A stretch of DNA of 64,000 bases, from the NCBI RefSeq assembly GCF_001468465.1, contig NZ_LNSA01000009.1, positions 1 to 64,000 of the forward strand, in the 5' to 3' direction. This stretch comes from Sphingopyxis sp. H115. GTDB lineage: Bacteria > Pseudomonadota > Alphaproteobacteria > Sphingomonadales > Sphingomonadaceae. The translations under genes and the position numbers were made by a program. The stretch's first letter is position 1, and the number at the start of each line of letters is the position of its first letter. The notes beneath the pieces are model-generated. The model searched no databases. It was given only the letters and a program-made list of their open reading frames with translations, and had not been told where the DNA came from. Shown here piece by piece: positions 54,890-64,000 of this stretch.

Positions 54890-55626
54890 AATTCGCCTCT
54901 TAACGCACGTCCGAGGAGGTGAAAATAGGTCTGGCTGTCGTTGTTGCCGTCGGTCGCCCATTCGGGGTGCCACTGCACCGCGAGCAAAGGGGCGCCGTTC
55001 GGCCGCGCGCTATAGGCTTCGACCAGCCCGTCGGGCGCGCGCGCTTCGACCCGCAATCCTTCGGCCAGCGTCCCCACCCCCTGGTAATGGACCGAGTTCA
55101 CCTCGAGCGACGGCTTTTTATAGGCCAAGGCGAGCATGCCACCGCCCACCAGTTCGACCTTGTGATGATGATCGAACATGCCTTCGAAGCTGACGCCATC
55201 AGGGGCGTGGTGATGGAGAAGTTCCTCGCTCGCCGACGTGTCGCGCCGCAGCGTCCCGCCCAGCGCGACGTTGATTTCCTGAAAGCCGCGACAGATGCCG
55301 AACAGCGGCCGCCGCGCCGCAATGACCGCCTCGACCAGTTCGGCCATCATCCGGTCGCGGTCGGGATCGAAGGGCCCGTCGCCGTCGGCCGGATCGCCGT
55401 AAAGCTCAGGCGCTATATTCGATGGAGTCCCGGTCAGCAGCACGCCATCGAGCCTCCCGACAATTTCGGCGGCGCGCATATAATCGGGCAAGGAAGGAAT
55501 TATCAGCGCCGCGCAATCGGCATGCCGCATCGCCGCGGTCGCATAGCGGTTCATCACCACCTGCGCGAGCTCGGTGCCAACCATGCGGTTGCAAGCGATG
55601 ATGCCGAGGACGGGGCGCGAGGACAT
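54886..55626 (-). CDS. puuD: Gamma-glutamyl-gamma-aminobutyrate hydrolase (peptidase C26)
   Basis: 246-aa class I glutamine amidotransferase-like enzyme that frees GABA from gamma-glutamyl-GABA at the end of the Puu pathway. The nucleophile is Cys112 in LFGICRGFQEINVALGG, and the catalytic His-Glu pair lies in AVQWHPEWATDG near residue 218. It is the first gene of a leftward pair with spuC. A puuC aldehyde dehydrogenase, which normally makes its substrate, is absent in this window. Confidence 0.93.
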   Translation of the reverse strand: MSSRPVLGIIACNRMVGTELAQVVMNRYATAAMRHADCAALIIPSLPDYMRAAEIVGRLDGVLLTGTPSNIAPELYGDPADGDGPFDPDRDRMMAELVEAVIAARRPLFGICRGFQEINVALGGTLRRDTSASEELLHHHAPDGVSFEGMFDHHHKVELVGGGMLALAYKKPSLEVNSVHYQGVGTLAEGLRVEARAPDGLVEAYSARPNGAPLLAVQWHPEWATDGNNDSQTYFHLLGRALRGEL

Positions 55627-55668
55627 GCCTCTTGCTGCCGGTTTTAGCGCGTTTGCGCCAGCGGAATC

Positions 55669-56640
55669 TCAGGCATGGCGGCGCGCGAACGCCGCCGCAG
55701 CGCCGAACAGCCCCGGCTGCGGGTGGGTGATAAGCTTGACCGGCAGCGCCGACATAAAGCCCTCGAACCGTCCCTTTTCGATAAAGCGTTCGGGAAAGCC
55801 CGAACGCACGAGGCTGTCACGGATGCGAAGGCCGAGACCGCCTGCAACGACGACCCCGCTCGCGCCCTGCGCCAGCGCCAAGTCGCCCGCGACGCTGCCC
55901 AGCGACAGGCAAAAGCGATCGACCGCCGCCGCGGCAAGGCTGTCGCCGCCGCTCAGCGCGCTGGTCCAGATCGCCTTGTCGTCGAGCCGTGGGATCGCAC
56001 GCCCCTCGAGCGCGGCGAGCGTTTCATAGATATCGACGATGCCCGGCCCGGACACGATCCGTTCGATCGACACGCGCCGGTGCCGTTTGCGCAGCCGCGC
56101 GAGGATCGCATCCTCGATGCTATCGAGCGGCGCGAAATCGATATGTCCGCCCTCTGTCGCCTGCACACGGTACTCGGCGCCATCACGCCAGACATGCGCC
56201 ACACCGAGTCCGGTGCCAGGACCGATAACCGTGATCGTGCCGATGGTCGGCAGCGGCTCGTCAGGGCCGGTAAGCCGCTCGAAATAACTTTCATCGGCCT
56301 GCGCCACGGCATGCCCGACAGCCTCGAAATCATTGACCAGCACATTATGGTCGACACCAAGCTTTTCGCCGATCAGCGCCGGACGGATGATCCACGGATT
56401 GTTGGTGAAACGGATGATGTCGCCGCGCGTCGGCCCGGCGATGGCAATCGCGACGGCACGCGGCAGCGCACCGCCCTGCTGGCGCTCGAAATCCTGCCAC
56501 GCGGTCTGGAAGCTTGCATGATCCTTTGTATGCAGCGTCGTCGCCTCGCCGAGCGAGAGGACGCGTCCACCTTCGATCTCCGCGATCGCAAACCGCGCGT
56601 GCGTGCCGCCGATATCCACCGTGACGATTTTTTCGCTCAT
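55669..56640 (-). CDS. glk: Glucokinase
   Basis: 323-aa ATP-dependent glucokinase of the group A (bacterial Glk) type. ATP-binding VDIGGTHARFAI near residue 8, catalytic Asp104 in VLVNDFEAVGHAV, sugar-binding VQATEGGHIDF with Glu and His, and GVVVAGGLGLRI are present. It phosphorylates glucose for the Entner-Doudoroff or Embden-Meyerhof route. No edd, eda or zwf is adjacent in the window. Confidence 0.95.
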   Translation of the reverse strand: MSEKIVTVDIGGTHARFAIAEIEGGRVLSLGEATTLHTKDHASFQTAWQDFERQQGGALPRAVAIAIAGPTRGDIIRFTNNPWIIRPALIGEKLGVDHNVLVNDFEAVGHAVAQADESYFERLTGPDEPLPTIGTITVIGPGTGLGVAHVWRDGAEYRVQATEGGHIDFAPLDSIEDAILARLRKRHRRVSIERIVSGPGIVDIYETLAALEGRAIPRLDDKAIWTSALSGGDSLAAAAVDRFCLSLGSVAGDLALAQGASGVVVAGGLGLRIRDSLVRSGFPERFIEKGRFEGFMSALPVKLITHPQPGLFGAAAAFARRHA

Positions 56641-56924
56641 GACTCTCCCTTACCGTTGCGCGCGGCCGATGCGATTGCGGAAATGTCGCACAGGTCCGGG
56701 CGATGCAACAGGGCATAGCTATGCGCCGATACTGGGCGTTGCGCCCCATCAACCTCATTTGCGAATATTTTCAACTGTCGCAGCTCGTCGAGATTGCCCG
56801 CGCGGCCGCAGCGGTTTGCGCCGCCTTCGCATAGCGCCCCGGAGTCAATCCCGGCGCAGATGAAGGGTGCCGCACGGATCATCGCGCGCAATAAACAGAC
56901 GCTAATCCAGCAGTGAAAGAGAAA

Positions 56925-57001
56925 TGGCGCACCCGGAACGATTCGAACGTCCGACCCTCAGATTCGTAGTCTGATGCTCTATCCAGCTGAGCTACGGGTG
57001 C
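56925..57001 (-). tRNA. tRNA-Arg(ACG)
   Basis: 77 bases read on the minus strand from 57001 (GCACCCG) to an encoded CCA at 56925-56927. Acceptor GCACCCG pairs with CGGGTGC; the D arm has AGCTCAGCTGGATAGAGC; the anticodon stem TCAGA/TCTGA encloses CTACGAA with anticodon ACG; the T loop is TTCGAAT. Cognate for CGN arginine codons, with A34 normally modified to inosine. Confidence 0.97.
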
Positions 57002-57045
57002 GTGGAGAGGCGCCTTTAGGACTCACCGCGCGGAGGCGCAACCCC

Positions 57046-57573
57046 CTATTTCGGATTTATGACCGTCCGGCACGACGATTGGCGGCGCGCCGCGTCGAGC
57101 GCGCCGATTTCGGCGGGCTCCCTGAGCAGAAGCCGGATCAGCGCAATGCCGCGATCTTGATCCGTCCGGACAATTTCGGCGCCCGCAGGCACCACCTGCC
57201 CCTCGCGCGCGACAATGATTCGATAGGGTTTGCCTGCCGCTTCGACATCGTTGCGCACGAAAATCACGTCGGTTGCGGCGTCGAACAGGCTAAGCGAGCT
57301 GTAGCGGCCCGGAACCGGCACCACATCGATCGCCAGCGGGCCTTGCGACAGGTCATAGGGGCAGCTGGAATAGGCCAGATCGGGGCTCGGCCGCACGACG
57401 GGCTGACGCTCGGGCGTGGCGAGATTGCCGTGCGACATACTATTGATGCCGCCCTGCCCCAGTCGATTCATGGCGATGTCCATCAGGCCATAAGGGAGGT
57501 ACAGGATCGCGGCCCACATCGTCGCCGCGGCGACAATCAGGCCGAGAAGGACCGGACCGAACCAGTTGCGCAT
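57046..57573 (-). CDS. DUF1254-domain membrane-anchored protein
   Basis: 175 aa with an N-terminal membrane helix (VLLGLIVAAATMWAAILYLP) and a DUF1254 region (NRLGQGGINSMSHGNLATPE, SPDLAYSSCPYDLSQGPLAID, YSSLSLFDAATDVIFVRND). DUF1254 and DUF1214 often form one protein; here they are two genes one base apart. Function unknown; homologues are extracytoplasmic and beta-rich. Confidence 0.85.
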   Translation of the reverse strand: MRNWFGPVLLGLIVAAATMWAAILYLPYGLMDIAMNRLGQGGINSMSHGNLATPERQPVVRPSPDLAYSSCPYDLSQGPLAIDVVPVPGRYSSLSLFDAATDVIFVRNDVEAAGKPYRIIVAREGQVVPAGAEIVRTDQDRGIALIRLLLREPAEIGALDAARRQSSCRTVINPK

Positions 57574-57574
57574 G

Positions 57575-58150
57575 TCAACACGCCTCTTTCACGAGACGGG
57601 GAAGCGTCGCCTTTTCCGGCGCGGCGCGGAACGCGTCGCCGGGGTTGTACATGCGCAGCGTCAATTGAAAGGCCCGCCCCTTGATCACGGGTAGCCACGC
57701 CGCTCCCTTTGGTTTGTTCGGCGAAATCGTCACGCGCCATTCGTTTTTTGTATCGAGCGCGACATTGGCGCCATTTACCGACCATAGGCGTGCTGGATTG
57801 TCGACGAGATAGCCGCTGTCGTCATAGACAGTGATGCTCCACCAGCGCGCGTCGAGCGGAGCGCCTGACAGGCTGTAACGGCAATCGCCATCGAGCCGGG
57901 CGCCCGAGGCGTCGGTTTTCGCCATCCAATAAACGGTTTCCTTCGCGGGCAACGCGAGCAACCCCGACCGGGCAACCATCGCCCGCGTCAGCGGGTCGGT
58001 CGCCTTGGTGCCATAGCCTAGCGAAGTCGTCCACGGGCCATTACGGATCGCTCCGTCGCCGAGCCCGCCATCGGTCAGCGCCCACGCGCCGCAAAGCCCC
58101 ACCGCCAATCCGCCCACCACGGCGATCGCATAGCGGTGCCAGCCCTTCAT
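57575..58150 (-). CDS. DUF1214-domain membrane-anchored protein
   Basis: 191 aa with an N-terminal membrane helix (AIAVVGGLAVGLCGAWALT) and the DUF1214 core (ETVYWMAKTDASGARLDGD, RWWSITVYDDSGYLVDNP, NEWRVTISPNKPKGAAWLPV), close to the C-terminal half of the DUF1254/DUF1214 pair. Its stop lies one base before the downstream DUF1254 start, so the two are co-translated. The likely place of action is the periplasm, tethered by the helix. Confidence 0.87.
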   Translation of the reverse strand: MKGWHRYAIAVVGGLAVGLCGAWALTDGGLGDGAIRNGPWTTSLGYGTKATDPLTRAMVARSGLLALPAKETVYWMAKTDASGARLDGDCRYSLSGAPLDARWWSITVYDDSGYLVDNPARLWSVNGANVALDTKNEWRVTISPNKPKGAAWLPVIKGRAFQLTLRMYNPGDAFRAAPEKATLPRLVKEAC

Positions 58151-58160
58151 GACGCGTCCC

Positions 58161-60824
58161 CTATCCCCGTTTCAGCGCCGCCTGTGCTGCCGCCAGCCGT
58201 GCGATGGGCACACGGTAGGGCGAGGCGCTGACATAGTCGAGGCCGGTTTTTTCGCAGAAATGGATGCTCGGCGCGTCGCCGCCATGCTCGCCGCAGATGC
58301 CGAGTTTGACGTCGGCGCGCGTCTTGCGACCGCGATCGGCGGCGATCTCGATCAGCTGGCCGACGCCCTCGACATCCAGGCTGACGAACGGGTCGGTCAG
58401 GAAGATACCCTTGTCGACATATTGCGTCAGGAAGCGGCCCGCATCGTCGCGGCTGATGCCGATCGTCGTCTGGGTGAGGTCGTTGGTGCCGAAGCTGAAG
58501 AATTCGGCGGTCTCGGCGATCTCGCCCGCCATCAGCGCGGCGCGCGGCAGTTCGATCATCGTGCCGACGAGGTACGCGATCTCACGGCCCTTTTCGGCAA
58601 ACACCGCCTTGGCCTGCGCGTCGACCACCGCCTTCATCAGGTCGAACTCGCGCCGCGTCGCGACCAGCGGGATCATCACCTCGGGGATCGGCGCGGCGCC
58701 GGTTTCGGCGGCGACGTCGCACGCCGCCTCGAAGATCGCGCGCGCCTGCATCTCGTAGATTTCGGGATAGGTGACGCCAAGACGGCAGCCGCGATGCCCG
58801 AGCATCGGGTTGAACTCGTGCAGCTCGTTCGCGCGCGCCTTCAGCGCCTCGATGCCTACCCCCGCGGCGGCGGCAACGTCGGCGAAATCCTCCTCACGCG
58901 TCGGCAGGAATTCGTGGAGCGGCGGATCGAGCAGGCGGATCGTCACCGGCAGCCCCGCCATCACCCCGAATATCGCGGCGAAGTCGCCGCGCTGCTCCGG
59001 CAGCAGCTTGGCCAGCGCGGCGCGGCGGCCGTCCTCGCTGTCCGCCAGGATCATCTCGCGCACCGCGGTGATCCGCGCCGCGTCGAAGAACATATGCTCG
59101 GTGCGGCACAGCCCGATGCCCTCAGCCCCAAAGTCGCGCGCGACCTGCGCATCCTGCGGCGTCTCGGCGTTGGCACGCACCTTCATGCGGCGCACCTTGT
59201 CGGCCCAGCCCATCAGCACGCCGAAATCGCCGACCAGTTCGGGCAGCAGGGTCGGCACCTCGCCCGCCATCACCTCGCCGGTCGATCCGTCGAGCGTCAA
59301 TATGTCGCCCTCGCGCAGCTCGCGTCCGGCGACGCGCAGCACCCGCGCCGCACCGTCGATCGACAGCCCGCCAGCGCCCGAGACGCACGGGCGCCCCATG
59401 CCGCGCGCGACCACAGCCGCATGGCTGGTCATCCCGCCGCGTGCAGTGAGGATGCCCTTGGCCGCGTGCATCCCGTGAATGTCCTCCGGCGAGGTCTCGA
59501 CGCGGACGAGGATCACTGCCTCGCCCATCGCCGCGGCCTTTTCGGCGCTGTCGGCGTCGAACATGATCTTGCCCGATGCCGCGCCGGGGCTGGCGGGCAG
59601 CCCCTTGGTCAGCACGTCGCGCGGCGCCTTGGGGTCAAGCGTCGGATGGAGGAGTTGGTCGAGCGCGCCCGGATCGACGCGGCCAACCGCTTCTTCTTCG
59701 GTGATCAGCCCCTCGGCCGCCATATCGACTGCGATCTTCAGCGCCGCCTTGGCGGTGCGCTTGCCGCTGCGCGTCTGCAGCATCCACAAAGTCCCGCGCT
59801 CGACGGTGAACTCGATGTCCTGCATATCGCGGTAATGCGTTTCGAGCGTGTCGAAGACGCGGCCGAGCTCGCCAAAGGTCTCAGGCATCGCTTCTTCCAT
59901 CGAGGCTGGCTTGGCGCCCGCCTTTTCGCGCGCAACCTTCGTAAGATATTGCGGCGTGCGGATGCCCGCGACGACGTCCTCGCCCTGCGCGTTGATCAGC
60001 CATTCGCCGTACCAGGCGCGCTCGCCGGTCGCGGGGTCACGCGTGAAGGCGACGCCCGTGGCCGAGGTGTCGCCCATATTGCCGAACACCATCGCCTGCA
60101 CATTGACCGCGGTCCCCCATTCGGCGGGGATCGAGTTCAGGCGGCGATAGACTTTCGCGCGGTCGCTTTCCCAGCTTGCGAACACCGCGCCGACCGCGCC
60201 CCACAGCTGGTCGTTCGGTTCCTGCGGGAAAGGCGCGCCGGTCTCGCGCTCGACGATCGCCTGATATTCCTTGACGAGCGCCTGCCAGTCTTCCGCCGAC
60301 ATCTCGGTATCGAGGAAAAAGCCCTTGTCTTCCTTGGCGATTTCCAGCGCCTCCTCGAACTCGGCATGGTCGAGGCCCATGACGACATCGGCGTACATCT
60401 GGACGAAGCGGCGATAGCTATCCCATGCGAAGCGCGGGTCGCCCGACGCTTCGGACAGGCCGACCACGGTGCGGTCGTTGAGCCCGAGGTTGAGGACGGT
60501 GTCCATCATCCCCGGCATCGACACGCGCGCGCCCGAACGGACCGAGACGAGCAAGGGGTCGGCGGGATCGCCGAACGTCTTGCCGGTGATGCCCTCGATA
60601 TGCGCGATGCCCGCAGCGACATCCTCGACCAGCCCGGCGGGGAATTGTTCGCCGTTTGCATAATAAGCGGTGCAGACGTCGGTGGTGATCGTAAAGCCCG
60701 GGGGCACCGGCAGGCCGATCGAGGCCATTTCGGCGAGGTTCGACCCCTTGCCGCCCAGCAATTCCTTCGAACGCTCGGCCGTGGTGGCCGCGCCGCCGAA
60801 CAAATGCACCATCTTCGTCATCAT
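58161..60824 (-). CDS. ppdK: Pyruvate, phosphate dikinase
   Basis: 887 aa. Reversibly converts pyruvate, ATP and phosphate to PEP, AMP and pyrophosphate. The swivelling-domain histidine is in GGMTSHAAVVARGMG near residue 468; the N-terminal ATP-grasp domain has FGGAATTAERSKELLGGKG and the C-terminal PEP-binding barrel has IMIPLVATRREF and KLGICGEHGGD (Cys near 843). AGGAG precedes the tandem ATG. It allows glycolysis to run toward PEP or pyruvate; with glk nearby it fits central carbon metabolism but shares no clear operon. Confidence 0.97.
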   Translation of the reverse strand: MMTKMVHLFGGAATTAERSKELLGGKGSNLAEMASIGLPVPPGFTITTDVCTAYYANGEQFPAGLVEDVAAGIAHIEGITGKTFGDPADPLLVSVRSGARVSMPGMMDTVLNLGLNDRTVVGLSEASGDPRFAWDSYRRFVQMYADVVMGLDHAEFEEALEIAKEDKGFFLDTEMSAEDWQALVKEYQAIVERETGAPFPQEPNDQLWGAVGAVFASWESDRAKVYRRLNSIPAEWGTAVNVQAMVFGNMGDTSATGVAFTRDPATGERAWYGEWLINAQGEDVVAGIRTPQYLTKVAREKAGAKPASMEEAMPETFGELGRVFDTLETHYRDMQDIEFTVERGTLWMLQTRSGKRTAKAALKIAVDMAAEGLITEEEAVGRVDPGALDQLLHPTLDPKAPRDVLTKGLPASPGAASGKIMFDADSAEKAAAMGEAVILVRVETSPEDIHGMHAAKGILTARGGMTSHAAVVARGMGRPCVSGAGGLSIDGAARVLRVAGRELREGDILTLDGSTGEVMAGEVPTLLPELVGDFGVLMGWADKVRRMKVRANAETPQDAQVARDFGAEGIGLCRTEHMFFDAARITAVREMILADSEDGRRAALAKLLPEQRGDFAAIFGVMAGLPVTIRLLDPPLHEFLPTREEDFADVAAAAGVGIEALKARANELHEFNPMLGHRGCRLGVTYPEIYEMQARAIFEAACDVAAETGAAPIPEVMIPLVATRREFDLMKAVVDAQAKAVFAEKGREIAYLVGTMIELPRAALMAGEIAETAEFFSFGTNDLTQTTIGISRDDAGRFLTQYVDKGIFLTDPFVSLDVEGVGQLIEIAADRGRKTRADVKLGICGEHGGDAPSIHFCEKTGLDYVSASPYRVPIARLAAAQAALKRG

Positions 60825-60924
60825 ATGCTCCTGCTGCCCCGGGGAGGAGGTTGCGGCTGGATAGGGTGGACTATTGTTATCGTCGATTCAGTTTTACTTC
60901 GTTCGCTGCAAAGCTGCCGTAACG

Positions 60925-63102
60925 TCAGCCCTCGATCTTAGAGAAATCGGCGACGCCATGCACCGCGCCGGTAAATCGCGCGAGCAAGCCCAGGCGATAG
61001 GCGCGAACCGCTTCGTCGGGGTCGTTGACCATCACGCCGTCGAAAAAGGCATCGATCGGCGCACGGAGCGACGCCAGCGCGGCCATCGAGTCGGTGAAGC
61101 GTTCTTCGGCAACCGCGGCGGACGCCGCAGGCTCGGCGGCATCGAGCGCGGCGAGCAGCGCCGCGTCGGCATCGGTCGGCGGCGTCGTGGCAGCGATGCC
61201 GCTCACCTCGCCGGCCTGCTTCAGGATATTCGCCGCACGCTTGTACCCCGCGAGCAAATTTGTCCCGTCCTCGGTTGCCATGAACGCCTGCAGAGCTTTC
61301 ACGCGGGCAAGCAAGCGAACGAGATCGTCCTCGCCGCCGAGTGCGAACACCGCGTCAATCAGGTCGTGACGGACACCGGCTTCGCGCTGCTGGACTTTGA
61401 GGCGGTCAGCGAAGAAGTCGAGGAGGTCATGAGCTCTAGTGTCGAAAGCCATCGAATACTGCCCAAATGGCTTCAACCCGACAGCATTGCCGCCCGTCAC
61501 TGCCATAACACCGAGCCCCTCTGCTTTGGCAGCATCCATGGCCCGTCGCACCCGAACCTTGCTAGCATTCGTAATGGCAGTACCGCCCGCTTGGGTTGCC
61601 ATATCCAGAATTGGCAAGAGGCCGAACCTCAATCCATTCTGAATAATGAGGCTTTCGATGGAAATGGTTGCACGACGGAGGGCAAACGGATCCTTGGAAC
61701 CTGTCGGCTTTTCATCCGCGGCCCAGAATGCGCCTAAAGTGTCCAGCTTATCCGCCAGCGCCACAGCCACCGTCACCGGAGCCGTTGGCACATCATCGCC
61801 CTGCCCGACCGGCTTGTAATGGTCGCGGATTGCGTCGGCGACCGCATCAGGCAGGCCTTCGGCGCGGGCGTAATAGCCGCCCATCAGGCCCTGCAATTCA
61901 GGGAATTCGCCGACCATCTCGGTAACGAGATCGGCCTTCGCCAGCTCGGCCGCCTGCCGCGCGAGTGCAGGGTCGCAGTTCGGGACGATGCCTTCGCTCG
62001 CCAGCCATTCGGCGAGCTTCGCGACGCGCTCGACCTTGTCGGCAACGGTGCCGAGCTTTTCGTGGAAGGTGATGTTCGCGAGCTTTTCGGCGTGCTGCGC
62101 GAGCGTCTTCTTCTGGTCCTGTTCCCAGAAGAAGCGTGCGTCGGACAGGCGCGCCGCCAGCACCTTGCGGTTGCCCGCGACGATCTCAGCGCCGCCGTCC
62201 TTCGCGTCGATGTTCGCGGTGCAGACGAAGCCGTTCGCCAGCTTGCCGTCGGCGCCGTTCACGACGAAATATTTCTGGTTCACACGCGCGGTGAGCTGGA
62301 TCACCTCGGGCGGCACTTCGAGGAACGCTTCGTCGAAGCGGCCGAGCAAGGGGACCGGCCATTCGGTCAGCCCGGCATTCTCGATCACCAGCCCCTCGTC
62401 CTCGACCAGCGTCAGCCCGGCATCCGCCGCGGCTTTGGCGGCGCCGTCGCGGACGATTGCCTGCCGCTCCTCATGGTCGACGATGACGTGGCAGGCGCGG
62501 AGCTTCTCGGCGTAGTCCGATACCGAGCCGATAGTGATCTCACCCGGGCAATGGAAGCGATGGCCGCGCGTCGCGAAACCGCTGGCGATGCCACCGACCT
62601 CGCACGGCACCAGTTCCTCGCCGAAAATCGCGACGATCCCCGAGAGCGGACGCACCCAGCGCAGGCTTTCGCTGCTCGCGCTCGCCTTGCCCCAGCGCAT
62701 CGACTTGGGCCAGGCGAAGGCGCGGACGATTGCGGGGATCGCTTCGGCCAATACCTCGGCGGTCGCGCGGCCGGGTTTGTCGATGACGGCGAAATACACG
62801 CCGTCGCGATCTTCAAGCTGGTCCTGCGTCAGGCCGGTCTTGCGCAGGAAGCCTTCGAGTGCCTGCGGCGGCGCGTTGCTGCGCGGGCCTTTGAGCTCCT
62901 CGCTGACCGCTGCGGTCGCCTCGGGAAGGCCCTTCGCGATCAGCGCAAGGCGGCGCGGGGTCGACCAGATGGTGAGGTCGCCCGCTTCGAGGCCGGCGGC
63001 GCTGAGTTGCGCGCGGAACAGCTTTTCGAGTTCGGCGCGTGCGGCGGCCTGCATCCGCGCCGGAATTTCCTCGCTGCGCAGTTCGAGAAGAAAGTCGGTC
63101 AC
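60925..63102 (-). CDS. glyS: Glycyl-tRNA synthetase beta subunit
   Basis: 725 aa, the beta chain of the alpha2beta2 glycyl-tRNA synthetase, which holds most tRNA-binding domains. [18 protein letters not shown] at the N-terminus, [17 protein letters not shown], the catalytic-like HD region near [11 protein letters not shown] and [12 protein letters not shown] are family motifs. GTG 63102 overlaps the glyQ stop by 4 bases (GTGA), with GGGGTGG upstream. Bases from about 61430 to 61745 are clearly lower in GC (hand counts of about 48-62% per 60-base line against about 68% nearby) and use rare codons such as TTA and AGA, although the frame and motifs stay intact. Confidence 0.96.
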   Translation of the reverse strand: MTDFLLELRSEEIPARMQAAARAELEKLFRAQLSAAGLEAGDLTIWSTPRRLALIAKGLPEATAAVSEELKGPRSNAPPQALEGFLRKTGLTQDQLEDRDGVYFAVIDKPGRATAEVLAEAIPAIVRAFAWPKSMRWGKASASSESLRWVRPLSGIVAIFGEELVPCEVGGIASGFATRGHRFHCPGEITIGSVSDYAEKLRACHVIVDHEERQAIVRDGAAKAAADAGLTLVEDEGLVIENAGLTEWPVPLLGRFDEAFLEVPPEVIQLTARVNQKYFVVNGADGKLANGFVCTANIDAKDGGAEIVAGNRKVLAARLSDARFFWEQDQKKTLAQHAEKLANITFHEKLGTVADKVERVAKLAEWLASEGIVPNCDPALARQAAELAKADLVTEMVGEFPELQGLMGGYYARAEGLPDAVADAIRDHYKPVGQGDDVPTAPVTVAVALADKLDTLGAFWAADEKPTGSKDPFALRRATISIESLIIQNGLRFGLLPILDMATQAGGTAITNASKVRVRRAMDAAKAEGLGVMAVTGGNAVGLKPFGQYSMAFDTRAHDLLDFFADRLKVQQREAGVRHDLIDAVFALGGEDDLVRLLARVKALQAFMATEDGTNLLAGYKRAANILKQAGEVSGIAATTPPTDADAALLAALDAAEPAASAAVAEERFTDSMAALASLRAPIDAFFDGVMVNDPDEAVRAYRLGLLARFTGAVHGVADFSKIEG

Positions 63103-64000
63103 AGCGTCCACCCCGGATATTTTTCGGTCCAGCGCTCGGACTGGCTGTCGATCCACGCTTTGCAGCTGCCCTTCGCGAGGTCGCGGACGCGCGCCATATA
63201 ATTGGCGCGCTCCTGCACGCTGATCACGCCGCGCGCCTGGAGCAGGTTGAACAAATGGCTCGCCTCGATCGCCTGGTCATAGGCCGCGAGCGGCACGCCC
63301 GCTTCGATCGCACGCTGGCACTCATCTGCGGCCGCCTTGAAGCCCGCAAAGAGCGTGTCGGTATCGGCGACCTCGAAATTCCATTTCGAGAACTGGCGTT
63401 CATTCTCCAGAAACACGTCGCCATAGCTGACCGCCGCGACATCCCCGACCGCGTCGGAGAAGCGCAGGTCGTACACATTATCGACATTCTGGATATACAT
63501 CGCGAGGCGTTCGAGCCCGTAGGTCAGCTCGCCTGCGACGGGCTTGCAGTCGAAGCCGCCCATCTGCTGGAAATAGGTGAACTGGGTGACTTCCATCCCG
63601 TCGCACCAGACTTCCCAGCCCAGCCCCCACGCGCCGAGCGTCGGCGATTCCCAGTCGTCCTCGACGAAGCGGATGTCGTGGAGCAACGGATCGATGCCGA
63701 TTGCGGCAAGGCTTCCCAGATACTGCTCCTGCAGGTCGGCCGGCGACGGCTTCAGGATCACCTGATATTGGTAATAATGCTGGAGCCGGTTCGGGTTCTC
63801 GCCATAGCGACCATCCGTGGGCCGGCGGCTCGGCTGGACATAGGCGACGTTCCACGGCTCGGGACCAAGGCTGCGCAGCGTCGTCGCGGGGTGGAACGTC
63901 CCCGCCCCCACGCGCATGTCATAGGGCTGCAAAATGGCGCAGCCGCGTGCGCTCCAGTAATTGTGCAGCGTCAGGATCATGTCCTGAAAGCTGAGTGGTG
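63099..64000 (-). CDS. glyQ: Glycyl-tRNA synthetase alpha subunit, 5' end beyond the window
   Basis: At least 300 residues of the class II catalytic subunit. [63 protein letters not shown] and [12 protein letters not shown] are highly conserved GlyQ segments. The frame stays open upstream of the ATG at 63980 and reads PLSFQDM, which is the normal N-terminal context of GlyQ, so the true start lies to the right of base 64000. Coupled to glyS by a 4-base overlap. Confidence 0.97.
   Translation of the reverse strand, partial: PLSFQDMILTLHNYWSARGCAILQPYDMRVGAGTFHPATTLRSLGPEPWNVAYVQPSRRPTDGRYGENPNRLQHYYQYQVILKPSPADLQEQYLGSLAAIGIDPLLHDIRFVEDDWESPTLGAWGLGWEVWCDGMEVTQFTYFQQMGGFDCKPVAGELTYGLERLAMYIQNVDNVYDLRFSDAVGDVAAVSYGDVFLENERQFSKWNFEVADTDTLFAGFKAAADECQRAIEAGVPLAAYDQAIEASHLFNLLQARGVISVQERANYMARVRDLAKGSCKAWIDSQSERWTEKYPGWTL

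Noticed and set aside
56641-56924. Possible small RNA or gene between glk and tRNA-Arg
   Set aside because: No open frame with protein-like composition, no convincing terminator or promoter on either strand; I see nothing specific in these 284 bases.
58149-60941. 930-codon open frame on the plus strand opposite ppdK
   Set aside because: Mirror of the strongly biased third codon positions of ppdK; composition is non-protein-like and the sense frame is an unmistakable enzyme.

Overview
This 64 kb window is chromosomal DNA from a high-GC alphaproteobacterium. Protein content and gene order (gltX-gltA next to comEC; argS-SPOR-nagZ-scpA-scpB-tatABC; thrB between ispH and rnhA; glyQ-glyS-ppdK; a CtrA-type and an EcfG-type regulatory site) point to Sphingomonadaceae, most like Sphingopyxis. 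The genus is an inference from protein style, not from a search. Coding density is high. I see no rRNA, CRISPR array, insertion sequence, prophage or plasmid gene, and one tRNA gene. The window cuts a gene at each end: comEC at the left and glyQ at the right.

Layout. 1-8 kb: comEC (partial), gltX, citrate synthase gltA with a strong terminator, an operon of an unknown helical protein and a histidine-kinase-like protein that lacks its phospho-acceptor histidine, and a membrane protein with a nucleotidyltransferase-like head. 8-20.6 kb: gyrA with a coupled DUF952 gene, an exported amidohydrolase, a DUF1963 protein of lower GC, a small tail-anchored protein behind a CtrA box, RNase T2, nadC, nitronate monooxygenase, cyclophilin and mgtE. 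20.6-28.3 kb: a 42-residue entericidin lipoprotein behind an EcfG promoter, then tatC-tatB-tatA, scpB-scpA, nagZ, a SPOR protein and argS in one leftward run, and a lipoprotein. 28.4-32.2 kb: ispH-thrB-rnhA with overlapping ends, DUF1508, and a D-amino-acid-oxidase-like enzyme.

32.3-39.5 kb is a Tad/Flp pilus locus (cpaA, cpaB, cpaC, cpaD, cpaE, tadB, tadC). It contains neither the motor ATPase gene cpaF nor a pilin gene. 39.5-43.7 kb holds a fumarylacetoacetase-family enzyme, a small protein with a Tat-like leader, a PhoR-like kinase and a beta-alanine:pyruvate-type aminotransferase.

44-55.6 kb is a polyamine uptake and catabolism island: two gamma-glutamylpolyamine synthetase-like genes flanking a puuB-like oxidase, a complete PotFHIG transporter, and, on the other strand beyond a DUF808 gene, a spuC-like aminotransferase and puuD. 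Together they can import putrescine or spermidine, glutamylate or transaminate it, oxidise it and release GABA. No puuC dehydrogenase and no regulator is present here. 55.7-64 kb: glucokinase, tRNA-Arg(ACG), a DUF1254/DUF1214 pair, pyruvate phosphate dikinase and both glycyl-tRNA synthetase subunits.

No gene set here is clearly a new biological system. The observations that most deserve follow-up are the histidine-less kinase with its coupled unknown partner, the Tad locus without a motor gene, the EcfG-entericidin and CtrA-small-protein arrangements, and a low-GC codon patch inside glyS.
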